From assembly GCA_002409445.1 (NCBI GenBank), contig DHNJ01000041.1:5662-46647 (forward strand): a stretch of 40,986 nt of DNA, given 5' to 3'. The stretch comes from Armatimonadetes bacterium UBA5419 (GTDB lineage Bacteria; Armatimonadota; UBA10988). Below the pieces are notes generated by a model. It was not told the DNA's origin. It saw only the letters and a program-made list of their open reading frames with translations, and searched no databases. The stretch's first letter is position 1. The number at the start of each line of letters is the position of its first letter. Below, one piece after another: positions 11,352-18,638 of this stretch. The position numbers were made by a program, and so were the translations under genes.

Positions 11352-13100
11352 ATGGCTACTGAACACCCCACGTTTGACGTGATTGTCCTCGGCGGCACCC
11401 CGGGCGGGCTGATGGCCGCCATCGCCGCCGCGCGGCGCGGCTGCACCGCCCTGATCCTCGAGCGCACCGCGCATATCGGCGGCCTACCGGCCAACGGCCT
11501 CGGCGCGACCGACATCCACACGCGCGGCACGACCGGCGGGCTGTTCATGGAGTTCGTGCGCCGAGTCCGCGCCCACTACGCGCAGACTTACGGCGCCGAC
11601 AGCCAGCAAGTCAAGGACTGCTCCGACGGCTACCGCTTCGAGCCGTCGGTCGCCGAGGCCATCTTCGAGACGATGCTCGGCGCGGAGTCGCGCGTTACCG
11701 TGCTACGCGGCCGCCAGTTCGACGCCGATGCCGCCAACCTGATCCGCGAGGGCCAGCACTTGCGCGGCCTCACCGTCACGGACCGCGCCAGCGGCGCCCG
11801 CGAGACTTACTACGGCCGCGTGCTGATCGACGCGACGTACGAAGGCGACCTGGCCGGTGCCGCGGGCTGCCACTTCGACACACGGCGCGAGGGCATCGAC
11901 GAGTACAACGAGCCGCGCGCCGGCCGGCTGTACATCCAGTGGAACGCCAGCGAACCGGGCGAGGGCTCGACCGGTGCCGCGACCGACACTATCCAGGCGT
12001 ACAACTACCGGCTCTGCCTGACCCGCCGTTCCGACAACCGCACGCCGGTCGCACGGCCGGCGACGTACCGCCGCGACGAGTACGTCAGCATGGTCGACGA
12101 CGTGGTCAACAACCACCACACCGGCGCGCGACAGGGGCCGAGCGGCATCGGCTGGGTGACGAACATGGTGACCCTGCCCAACGGCAAGACCGACGCCAAC
12201 AACCAGCACTTCGCCTTCATCTCGACCGACCTGCCGGAGGAGAACTGGCCCTGGCCGACCGCCGATTGGGCCTGGCGCGACCGCTTCGCCCAGCGCCTGC
12301 GCGACTACACGCTGGGCCTGCTCTACTTCGCCCAGACCGACGACGCTCTGCCCGCCGACTTCCGCGCGACCTGCTCGGAATGGGGCCTGGCCGCCGACGA
12401 GTACACCGACAACGACAACTTCCCCCGCCAGGTCTACGTCCGCGAGGGCCGGCGGGTGCGCGGCGAGTACCTGTTCACCGCCCACGACGCGCTGCCCACC
12501 GTGCCGGGCGGCCGGCCGCCGCTGCACACCGACAGCATCACCGCCAGCCACTACGCGCTCGACAGCCACGCCCACCACAAGCGCGAGCCGAACCGCGTCC
12601 ACCTGGACGGCTTCTTCAGCTACCCGACCCAGCCCTACACCGTGCCCTACGGCGTCATTCTGCCGCTCGGCGTGGAAGGGCTGCTGACGCCGGTGCCGGT
12701 CTCCGGCACACACGTCGGGTTCAGCACGCTGCGCATGGAGCCGTGCTGGATGGCCATGGGCCAGGCCGCCGGGACCGCGGCCGCGCTGGCGATCGCCGCC
12801 GGCGTGACGGTGCGCGCGGTCGACCGGGCGGCCCTTCGCGAGGCACTGATCGACGACGGCGCCGTGCTCATTTACTATCGCGACGCCGCCCCCGGCCACG
12901 CCGCCTACCCGGCGCTCCAGCGGCTCGGCCTGCGCGGCCTGGTGACCACCTGGAACGCGCGGCTGGATGATCCGGTCGAGCCGGACCAGTTGGCGGCGTG
13001 GGCAGCGGAGCTGCGCGTCGAGGCACCGGCGGCCGACGGCTTGACCCGCGGCCACGCGATGGTCGCGCTCGATGCGGCCGCGCGCCCGACGTCAGCCTAA
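11352..13100 (+). CDS. FAD-dependent oxidoreductase (PF12831-like)
   Basis: An upstream in-frame start at 11241 would give a 37-residue Arg-rich tail, so ATG 11352 is preferred. The 582-residue protein opens with the FAD Rossmann motif DVIVLGGTPGGLMAAIAAARRG (shown in part: VLGGTPGGLM at about 12-21) and an acidic residue, E37, in LILER that binds the ADP ribose. A second family motif is HIGGLPANGLGATD, and the C-terminus has GFSTLRMEPCWMAMGQAAGTAAAL, the FAD-closing helix found in FAD_oxidored proteins. Such proteins are abundant in Planctomycetota and Armatimonadota, often near sugar catabolism genes; most have no known substrate. There is no signal peptide. The last 4 bases overlap the end of the convergent DinB-like gene. 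Confidence 0.85.
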   Translation: MATEHPTFDVIVLGGTPGGLMAAIAAARRGCTALILERTAHIGGLPANGLGATDIHTRGTTGGLFMEFVRRVRAHYAQTYGADSQQVKDCSDGYRFEPSVAEAIFETMLGAESRVTVLRGRQFDADAANLIREGQHLRGLTVTDRASGARETYYGRVLIDATYEGDLAGAAGCHFDTRREGIDEYNEPRAGRLYIQWNASEPGEGSTGAATDTIQAYNYRLCLTRRSDNRTPVARPATYRRDEYVSMVDDVVNNHHTGARQGPSGIGWVTNMVTLPNGKTDANNQHFAFISTDLPEENWPWPTADWAWRDRFAQRLRDYTLGLLYFAQTDDALPADFRATCSEWGLAADEYTDNDNFPRQVYVREGRRVRGEYLFTAHDALPTVPGGRPPLHTDSITASHYALDSHAHHKREPNRVHLDGFFSYPTQPYTVPYGVILPLGVEGLLTPVPVSGTHVGFSTLRMEPCWMAMGQAAGTAAALAIAAGVTVRAVDRAALREALIDDGAVLIYYRDAAPGHAAYPALQRLGLRGLVTTWNARLDDPVEPDQLAAWAAELRVEAPAADGLTRGHAMVALDAAARPTSA

Positions 13101-13621
13101 TACAGGTCCATCGTGCCGAGGGGATGGCCCTGCAGCTTGAGGTAATAGAACAGTTGCGCTTTGTGCGTGTCGAGGTGCTCCAGCAGAGTCACCAGGCGCT
13201 CGGCAAGTGGCATTGGCGTCGGGTCCCAGCCGGCCGGTGCGGGCTCGGCGACCTGCGACTCGGCCAACTGCTCCAGCGCGGCCAGCGCCTGCGCGCGGTC
13301 GGCGGCGAGCTTCGTCCGCGCCTCCTCCACCGAGTCCGCCGTCGGCATCCGCTCGGCCGGTGGCAGCATCTCCTCCATGCTCATGTTCTCGAGCTCTTCG
13401 GCGGTCATGCCCTCGGGAGTTGGCCAGTCGCCGGTGATGAAGCCCTGGAACGTCATGCCGTTGATCGTCACGAGGTGCTCGAGCAACTGGCCCACGGTCA
13501 TCCAGTTGTCGCCGCTGCTCGGCTTCCAGCCCAGATCCCCGTCGCTCACGCACGCCAGCAGCCGGTCGACGGCGTCCAGGGCGGCGCTGAGCCGGCTGCT
13601 CAGAACGTCTTTCCATTCCAT
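13097..13621 (-). CDS. DinB/YfiT-like metal-binding four-helix protein
   Basis: The 174-residue protein shows the DinB-superfamily pattern of three metal-binding histidines: H49 in MTVGQLLEHLV, and H149 and H153 in TLLEHLDTHKAQLFYYLK. The rest is helical with a WKPS near residue 32, also typical. Family members include bacillithiol S-transferases and mycothiol-dependent maleylpyruvate isomerases; many are unassigned. The ATG at 13621 lacks a clear ribosome binding site. The stop overlaps that of the FAD oxidoreductase by 4 bases. Substrate and thiol partner are unknown here. Confidence 0.8.
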   Translation of the reverse strand: MEWKDVLSSRLSAALDAVDRLLACVSDGDLGWKPSSGDNWMTVGQLLEHLVTINGMTFQGFITGDWPTPEGMTAEELENMSMEEMLPPAERMPTADSVEEARTKLAADRAQALAALEQLAESQVAEPAPAGWDPTPMPLAERLVTLLEHLDTHKAQLFYYLKLQGHPLGTMDLY

Positions 13622-13671
13622 GCGCGTTACCTCTGCCGACAGTGTGACGCCGGGGAGGCAGCAGGTAAGGA

Positions 13672-14418
13672 CTAGCCCGGGACGCGCACGTTGACCACAG
13701 CGGCAAACTGGCCCACGCGGACCAGGACCTGTCCGCTGCCAGGCCGCAGGCCGACGATGTCGCCGCGGTGCGAGATCGTCACACAGCTGGTCGTGCTGAT
13801 CAGGGTCGGCACGACGGGGGTGGGTGCACCGCCGAGCAGGCGGACCGTCAGCGGTCTCACCGCCCCCTGGGACAGCGTCACGGTCGCCGGCTCGACCAGG
13901 ATGCCCGACATGCCCGCCAGCGTCACCTTGCGCGGCAGCGGCGCAAGGCGCGCGTACAGCTCCGCGCCGGGGGCCGCGTTAACCAGGTAGCTCAGCATGC
14001 CGTAGTCGCTGTTCGCGTCGGGGTAGACCTCGATGAGGCATGCCCCGGCGGTCAGCCGTGGAATCTGGAAGGTACCGTTCGCTGTGGTGGTCACGCGGAC
14101 GGTGCCCGGCGGGTCAAGCTTGCCCGTCGGCACTTCCCAGGGCGGGTCCTCGGGGCCGGGCGGCTCGGTCGGCGGCGGATCATCGGGGTTCGGGTGCGGC
14201 ACACTGGTCGCCCGGCTGCTGCCGCTGGGCACCGGCACGACCCGGACCAACACCCCGCCCATCGGGATCGCGGCGTCGTCGCCCACGACCACACGGCCGC
14301 GCAGCGCCGCCGTACGGACCACACCACCCGGCGGGATGCTCCCACCAGTCAAGCCGGACGAGCAGGCGACGAGGCTCAGGGCGAGCAGGGACAGACCGAT
14401 GACGAGGGCGCGGCGCAA
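13672..14418 (-). CDS. Lipoprotein with carboxypeptidase-regulatory-like and Ig-like regions
   Basis: The 248-residue product starts with a lipoprotein signal peptide, lipobox LVAC with C19 as lipidated cysteine (LSLLALSLVAC). The mature part has three visible pieces: a transthyretin-like segment about 35-135 (LRGRVVVGDDAAIPMGGVLVRV, later TANGTFQIPRLTAGACLIEVYP) interrupted by a Pro/Asp/Glu-rich loop at about 76-98, and a C-terminal Ig/Big_2-like part about 165-248 (GILVEPATVTLSQGAVRPLTVRLLGG, GLRPGSGQVLVRVG). It is probably a surface or outer-membrane lipoprotein with a binding role; the substrate is unknown. Start is a TTG at 14418, placed after GGGGGAG inside the end of the upstream HTH-TPR gene, 3 bases after its stop, which implies translational coupling. 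Confidence 0.75.
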   Translation of the reverse strand: MRRALVIGLSLLALSLVACSSGLTGGSIPPGGVVRTAALRGRVVVGDDAAIPMGGVLVRVVPVPSGSSRATSVPHPNPDDPPPTEPPGPEDPPWEVPTGKLDPPGTVRVTTTANGTFQIPRLTAGACLIEVYPDANSDYGMLSYLVNAAPGAELYARLAPLPRKVTLAGMSGILVEPATVTLSQGAVRPLTVRLLGGAPTPVVPTLISTTSCVTISHRGDIVGLRPGSGQVLVRVGQFAAVVNVRVPG

Positions 14419-14421
14419 GAT

Positions 14422-16131
14422 CTACTCCCCCAGCGCCCGCTCGTCGGCCAGCGGCGGCCACGCTAAGGCGTCGAGCCACAGCATGCGGGCTTCCGGGTCT
14501 AGGAGCGTAAGACAGCGGCGCACCAGCGTCAAGCGTGACCGGTCGTCCAACCAGGCTTCCTCCAGGCCAGCCGCCAACCACGTCTCGCGCCAGGCAGCCA
14601 CCTGCTGGATAACTACCTCGGCCGCCGAGGGATCGTTGACAGCGACCGCGCGCTCGGCCGCTGTCCGCCAGGCCAACTCCGCCGCGCCGGTTTGGTCGGC
14701 CCACTGCGCCGGCGCCTTCCAGTCACATTCCTCCGCGCTACCTTGGCAGCGCAGCGCACACAATTGGCCCCACCCCAACAGCGTACGCGCGCCGAGCCGC
14801 TCGGCGGTGACCACCACGCGACGGGCATCGGGCAGCGCTGGCGCACCGTGGCCCAGCAACAAGCGCGCCTCGACCGCCGCGAGCCAGGCCACGGCCTCGC
14901 CTTTGACCAGCCGATGGGCGCTGGCCACGGCGACCGCCTGTTGCGCCTGGTGCCAGGCCTCCTGGCCCTCGCCCGCAACCAGTGCCGCCGCGCTGAGCGC
15001 CAGGTGGGCCAACCACTCCGCCCGGACCGAGCCGACCTCCAGGCCGAAGCGCAGCGCATCGCGGCCCGACTCACGCGCGGTCTCGGCTCGGCCCAGTGTC
15101 GCCTCCAGCTCCGCGCGCAGCGCCAAGGCGACCGCCCAGCGCTCACGATCACCTGTCAGTCTCGCTAGACGGATGACCTGGTCCAGCGCCGCCGCGGCGG
15201 CCGGCAGGTCGTAGCGGCCGCGGTGGACCACGGCGAGGTTCAGCAGCGCTTCGAGATGCTGGTCGACCGCCGCCAGCTCCTCGGCCAGCGGTGCCGCCGC
15301 CCGCGCGGTCGCTGCAGCCTGTTCGTAATCGTCGTGCAACAGGTAGACGTTGGTCAGCGCGCCGTCCAGGTAGAGCTTGGCCCAGGCCTGTTCGACGCCG
15401 TCCAGACGCCCAACAACCTCGGCCGCGCGATCCAGTTCGGCCAAGGCCGCCTCGCCCTGACCCAGCGACTCGAGCACATCGGCCCGGCCCAGGCGGCCAC
15501 GCCACTCGAGGCTCGGATCACCGCTGGCGGTAACCAGGTCGAATTCGCGCAGCGCGCGATCACGCTCGCCCAGTCCAGCCAGAGCGGCACCGAGGCTCTG
15601 TCGTGTGTTCAGCTCGCGGTCCGCGTCGCCCAACTGCGTGTAGGCGTCGGCGCTGCGCTGCAGCGCCGCGCGCGCGGCCTCGAGGTCGCCCGCCTGCCAG
15701 GAGGCGTGGCCGAGGGCGGAGTCGGCGGCGGCTAGTTCGGCTGGGTCACCACTCTCGGCGGCAAGGTCGCGGAGGGCCTGGCTGGTGCGCTGCGCCGCCC
15801 CGAAGTCGGCCGGGCCTGACTGCGCCGCGAGCAGCGCGCGAAGGTCGTCGCGGCGAACAGGCGGCGGAGCAGCGGGGACAGGTGCCATGGGCGTCGAAGC
15901 AGGCTCGGCCTCGAGATCGAAGAACCAGGCCAGGGGTCGGCCGCAACGGTCGCCGATGGCCTGCAGGCGATCGGCTTGAGCGAGGACTTGGCCGCTGACG
16001 TACTGGTAGATCAGTGCCCGTGAACAGCCGATGGCCTGCGCCAGTTCGGCCAAGGACAGACCGGCCGCATCCGCCGCGGTCTGGATGCGCTCACCTAACT
16101 GTCGCCGCCCCTCGCGGCTGCTCAGGTCCAC
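14422..16131 (-). CDS. XRE-type HTH regulator with tetratricopeptide repeats
   Basis: I choose GTG 16131 because AGGAGA lies about 6 bases before it; a TTG at 16176 would add 15 residues without a site. The 569-residue protein has an N-terminal helix-turn-helix (about 10-65: LAELAQAIGCSRALIYQYVSG, shown in part: AQAIGCSRALIYQYVSG), a Pro/Ala linker to about 90, then a long array of helical repeats rich in Ala, Leu, Arg, with pairs such as LGDADRELNTRQSLGAAL and AAVDQHLEALLNLAV that fit TPR units. Such proteins bind DNA and sense peptides or partner proteins, as in Rgg/PlcR-like or SARP-related regulators; no signal is visible here. It ends 3 bases before the lipoprotein start. An AT-rich inverted repeat lies about 300 bases upstream. 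Confidence 0.75.
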   Translation of the reverse strand: MDLSSREGRRQLGERIQTAADAAGLSLAELAQAIGCSRALIYQYVSGQVLAQADRLQAIGDRCGRPLAWFFDLEAEPASTPMAPVPAAPPPVRRDDLRALLAAQSGPADFGAAQRTSQALRDLAAESGDPAELAAADSALGHASWQAGDLEAARAALQRSADAYTQLGDADRELNTRQSLGAALAGLGERDRALREFDLVTASGDPSLEWRGRLGRADVLESLGQGEAALAELDRAAEVVGRLDGVEQAWAKLYLDGALTNVYLLHDDYEQAAATARAAAPLAEELAAVDQHLEALLNLAVVHRGRYDLPAAAAALDQVIRLARLTGDRERWAVALALRAELEATLGRAETARESGRDALRFGLEVGSVRAEWLAHLALSAAALVAGEGQEAWHQAQQAVAVASAHRLVKGEAVAWLAAVEARLLLGHGAPALPDARRVVVTAERLGARTLLGWGQLCALRCQGSAEECDWKAPAQWADQTGAAELAWRTAAERAVAVNDPSAAEVVIQQVAAWRETWLAAGLEEAWLDDRSRLTLVRRCLTLLDPEARMLWLDALAWPPLADERALGE

Positions 16132-16408
16132 CCGACTCTCCTGTCGACATGGGCTGCGCTGTCGGGCGTGGCGCAAATCGTAAGCTTGGCGTTCGTACTA
16201 GGCACTATAAGGACATCCGGCCCTACCGGTCGAGCGCTGATGCGAAAACCCAACGCTCCCCGTGTCAGGTGCTCGCCACTCGATCGGCCGGGCCGGATCG
16301 GTACGTCCTGGTAGCCCTCGGAGGTGAGGTGTCGGCCCGCGCCAAACTCGGCACGCCCTACCTTGCTGGCGCCTCGCCGACCTCGATCCTCGTCGAACCA
16401 CTGACCGT

Positions 16409-16437
16409 AGTGTATAGTCTCGCTAGACGCGTGTCAA
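16409..16437 (-). promoter_or_regulatory. Candidate sigma-70-type promoter for the HTH-TPR gene
   Basis: On the minus strand, TTGACA (16437-16432) and TACACT (16414-16409) are 17 bases apart, which is the ideal spacing; the -35 is a full match and the -10 matches at four of six positions. It would transcribe the HTH-TPR gene with a leader of about 270 bases. The -35 overlaps the left arm of the inverted repeat at 16436-16471. This is inferred from sequence alone. Confidence 0.4.
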
Positions 16438-16471
16438 CAGATGTGTTGTTACCATCGTGTAACAATCTGTT
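16436..16471. promoter_or_regulatory. AT-rich inverted repeat, operator-like
   Basis: AACAGA-(TGTG)-TTGTTAC-CATCGT-GTAACAA-TCTGTT. The arms are complementary over 13 pairs with a 4-base bulge in the left arm, and the inner TTGTTAC/GTAACAA part is a perfect 20-base palindrome-like site with a 6-base spacer. The left arm touches the -35 of a minus-strand promoter. The AT richness stands out in this GC-rich genome. CTAGAC hexamers flank it at 16423 and 16476. It could be an operator for the divergent HTH-TPR regulator or for aroQ, or form an RNA stem in the aroQ leader. Confidence 0.5.
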
Positions 16472-16552
16472 CGGACTAGACAAGGTGACCGCGACGCCCG
16501 CTTGACGGTGAGGGCGGCGAGGGCTAACTTCAAGGGCCGGAGCGGCACGACG

Positions 16553-16999
16553 ATGATGCGGGTGCAAGTGATCCATGGGCCGAACCTCAACCTGCTGGGC
16601 AAGCGGGATCCGGAGGTCTACGGCAGCCACACGCTCGAGCAGATCAACGCCGAGATCGAGAGTTTGGCCGCGGAGCTGGGCATGGAGGTGCGCATCGCAC
16701 AGCACAACTCCGAGGGCGCGCTGATCGACACGATCCACAGTTGCAGCGACTGGGCACAGGCGATTGTCATAAACCCCGCCGCTTACACGCACTACTCCGT
16801 GGCCATCGCCGACGCGATCAAGGCGGTCCGGCTGCCGACGATTGAAGTACACCTGAGCAACATCCACGCGCGCGAGGAGTTCCGCCACCACAGCTGCACC
16901 GCGCCGGTCTGTGTCGGCCAGGTCGCCGGCTTCGGCGTCAGCAGTTACCTGCTGGGGCTCTACGCAGCACGCGACGTGATCGCCCGGAGGTGGCGCTGA
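16553..16999 (+). CDS. aroQ: 3-dehydroquinate dehydratase, type II
   Basis: The 148-residue protein is a complete type II dehydroquinase, which converts 3-dehydroquinate to 3-dehydroshikimate in the shikimate pathway. The family signature HGPNLNLLGKRDPEVYG carries the catalytic arginine (R18) and tyrosine (Y23). N74 and H80 sit in INPAAYTH, the substrate-binding EVHLSN follows at about 98, and R111 is in the EEFRHHS motif. Start is taken as ATG 16553 with CCGGAG at about 16537-16542; ATG 16556 is an equally good alternative. It overlaps pepP by one base (TGATG), which indicates coupled translation. aroQ-pepP is a pair seen in many bacteria. Confidence 0.95.
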   Translation: MMRVQVIHGPNLNLLGKRDPEVYGSHTLEQINAEIESLAAELGMEVRIAQHNSEGALIDTIHSCSDWAQAIVINPAAYTHYSVAIADAIKAVRLPTIEVHLSNIHAREEFRHHSCTAPVCVGQVAGFGVSSYLLGLYAARDVIARRWR

Positions 17000-18075
17000 T
17001 GAATCGTCTGAACGCTCTGCGCGCCCGGCTCGCCGATTTGCGCGTGCCCGCCGCGCTGGTCACCGACCCGCTCGACATCGCCTGGCTTAGCGGCTTCCGC
17101 GGCAGCAACGGCGCCCTGTTGGTCACCGCCGAAGACCACTGGGTCGTCACCGACTTCCGCTACCGCACCCAGGTCGGCCTCGAAGCGCCGGCCTGGGCGC
17201 CGGTCTTCCAGGACACCGGCGAGTCCCTGCACGCCGCCATCGGCCGCCTCGCCGCTGGGCTGCACCTAGACGAGTTGGCCTGCCAAGCCAACCACCTGAC
17301 CTGGCAAGCCGCGCGGCGCCTCGGCGAGTTGCTGGGCGACGTCGACCTGGTGCCGCACAACGACGTGCTGGGCGACCTTCGCAGCATCAAGTCGGCCGCC
17401 GAGATCGAGCGCATCGGCGCCGCCGCCACCCTCGCCGACCAGGTCATCGCGCATGTGCCGCACGTCGCGCGCATCGGCCGCACCGAGCGCGAGGTGCGCG
17501 TCGGGCTCGAGACCTTCATGCTGGAGATCGGCTCGGAGGGCACCGCGTTCGACATCATCGTCGGCGGCGGGCCCAACAGCGCCATGTGCCACGCCAAACC
17601 CGGCCCGCGCCCGCTGGCCGCGGGTGACCTGTTGGTCATCGACCTCGGCTGCGTCGTCAACGGCTACCACAGCGACATCACCCGCACCTTCGCCCTCGGC
17701 CACGCCGAGGACCAGGCGCAGGCCATCTACAGCGTGGTCTACGACGCGCTGCAGGCCGGCCTCGCCGCCGTCGCCCCGGGCCGCGCCGGCCAGGCAGTCG
17801 ACTCGGCCGCCCGGGACCTCATCTCCGCCCGCGGCCACGGCCCCGATTTCGGCCACGGCCTAGGCCACGGCGTCGGCCTCGAAATCCACGAGAACCCGCG
17901 CCTCGGCCCGAGCAGCACCGACACGCTGCAGACGGGCCAGATCGTCACGGTCGAACCCGGAGTCTACGTCGAGGGCTACGGCGGTGTGCGCCTAGAGCAG
18001 CTCTGCCTGGTCACCGCGGACGGTGTCGACGTCCTCTCGCACGCACCGTGCCCGCCCGACGTGCCGGTGATCTAG
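16999..18075 (+). CDS. pepP: Xaa-Pro aminopeptidase (M24B family)
   Basis: Start is ATG 16999, sharing the A with the aroQ stop and placed 8 bases after GGAGG (16986-16990). The 358-residue protein has the creatinase-like N-terminal domain (MNRLNALRARLADL to about 125) and the pita-bread catalytic domain. All five metal ligands are visible: D215 (VIDLGC), D226 (HSDITRTF), H290 (FGHGLGHGVG), E319 (VTVEPGVY) and E333 (VRLEQL). It removes the N-terminal residue of peptides before proline. In firmicutes the next gene is often efp; here the next plus-strand gene, 104 bases on, is nrfH, so efp has been lost from the cluster or lies elsewhere. Confidence 0.92.
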   Translation: MNRLNALRARLADLRVPAALVTDPLDIAWLSGFRGSNGALLVTAEDHWVVTDFRYRTQVGLEAPAWAPVFQDTGESLHAAIGRLAAGLHLDELACQANHLTWQAARRLGELLGDVDLVPHNDVLGDLRSIKSAAEIERIGAAATLADQVIAHVPHVARIGRTEREVRVGLETFMLEIGSEGTAFDIIVGGGPNSAMCHAKPGPRPLAAGDLLVIDLGCVVNGYHSDITRTFALGHAEDQAQAIYSVVYDALQAGLAAVAPGRAGQAVDSAARDLISARGHGPDFGHGLGHGVGLEIHENPRLGPSSTDTLQTGQIVTVEPGVYVEGYGGVRLEQLCLVTADGVDVLSHAPCPPDVPVI

Positions 18076-18179
18076 CCGCACAATCCACCACCTCGCGCTA
18101 CTCATGTCGTATTTTGCCGCCGTCGGTGGCCTGCGACGTGCGGCGAATGGCTTGCAGACCTGTCAGTCCGAGGACTGCT

Positions 18180-18620
18180 GTGTCACGTCTGTGGGTCACT
18201 TTGGCGGTGTTGGTTGGCATCCTGGCCGGCCTCGGCGGGTTCACGCTGTGGTACGCCAAGGGTTTGTCGTACCTAACCAACGACCCGCGCGCCTGCGTTA
18301 ACTGCCACATCATGCGCGAGCAGTATGACGGCTGGAACCACTCCAGCCACAAGGCGGTCGCCGTCTGCAACGACTGCCACACGCCAAAGAATCTGGTGAA
18401 TAAGTACTTTACCAAGGCCCTCAATGGCTACAACCACTCGGTGAAGTTCACCTTCGGCGGCTTTCACGAGCCAATCCAGATGACCCCGCGCAACCGCCGC
18501 GTGACCGAGAGCACCTGCCGTCACTGCCACCAGGACATCGTCGCACAGATCGACCATGCCGACGCGGGCAAACCGATGGACTGTATCCGCTGCCACCGCA
18601 ACGTAGGCCACTTGCACTGA
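18180..18620 (+). CDS. nrfH: Cytochrome c nitrite reductase membrane subunit NrfH
   Basis: The 146-residue protein is a small NapC/NirT-family quinol dehydrogenase. After an N-terminal anchor helix (WVTLAVLVGILAGLGGFTLW, about residues 6-25) it has four haem c motifs: CVNCHIM, CNDCHTP, CRHCHQD and CIRCHRN. The CxxCHxM form of the first haem, with a methionine close to the iron, is the feature of NrfH. The protein takes electrons from (mena)quinol and passes them to NrfA in the periplasm. GTG 18180, preceded by GAGGA at 18170-18174, is preferred over ATG 18147. nrfA follows 18 bases downstream. No FNR-type TTGAT-N4-ATCAA site is seen in the short upstream gap. Confidence 0.92.
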   Translation: MSRLWVTLAVLVGILAGLGGFTLWYAKGLSYLTNDPRACVNCHIMREQYDGWNHSSHKAVAVCNDCHTPKNLVNKYFTKALNGYNHSVKFTFGGFHEPIQMTPRNRRVTESTCRHCHQDIVAQIDHADAGKPMDCIRCHRNVGHLH

Positions 18621-18638
18621 TACCACCGGAGACGATCG

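Larger units (their letters stand above)
16132..16552. other. Longest non-coding gap, between the HTH-TPR gene and aroQ
   Basis: The 421-base gap separates divergently transcribed genes. The part nearest the HTH-TPR gene has ordinary GC-rich sequence, with a 'TATAGT' hexamer on the minus strand (16209-16204) that has no -35. An open frame at 16014-16505 runs through it but looks like an extension of non-coding sequence. The right part holds an inverted repeat and a candidate promoter, listed separately. No other feature is visible. Confidence 0.5.

Noticed and set aside
16014..16505. Open frame of 163 codons across the gap upstream of aroQ
   Set aside because: It overlaps the HTH-TPR gene in antisense, has an Arg/Pro-rich, non-protein-like composition, no ribosome binding site and no recognisable motif, and runs through the inverted repeat.
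18076..18179. FNR/NarL-type sites upstream of nrfH
   Set aside because: No TTGAT-N4-ATCAA palindrome or convincing NarL heptamer pair was found by eye in this 104-base gap.
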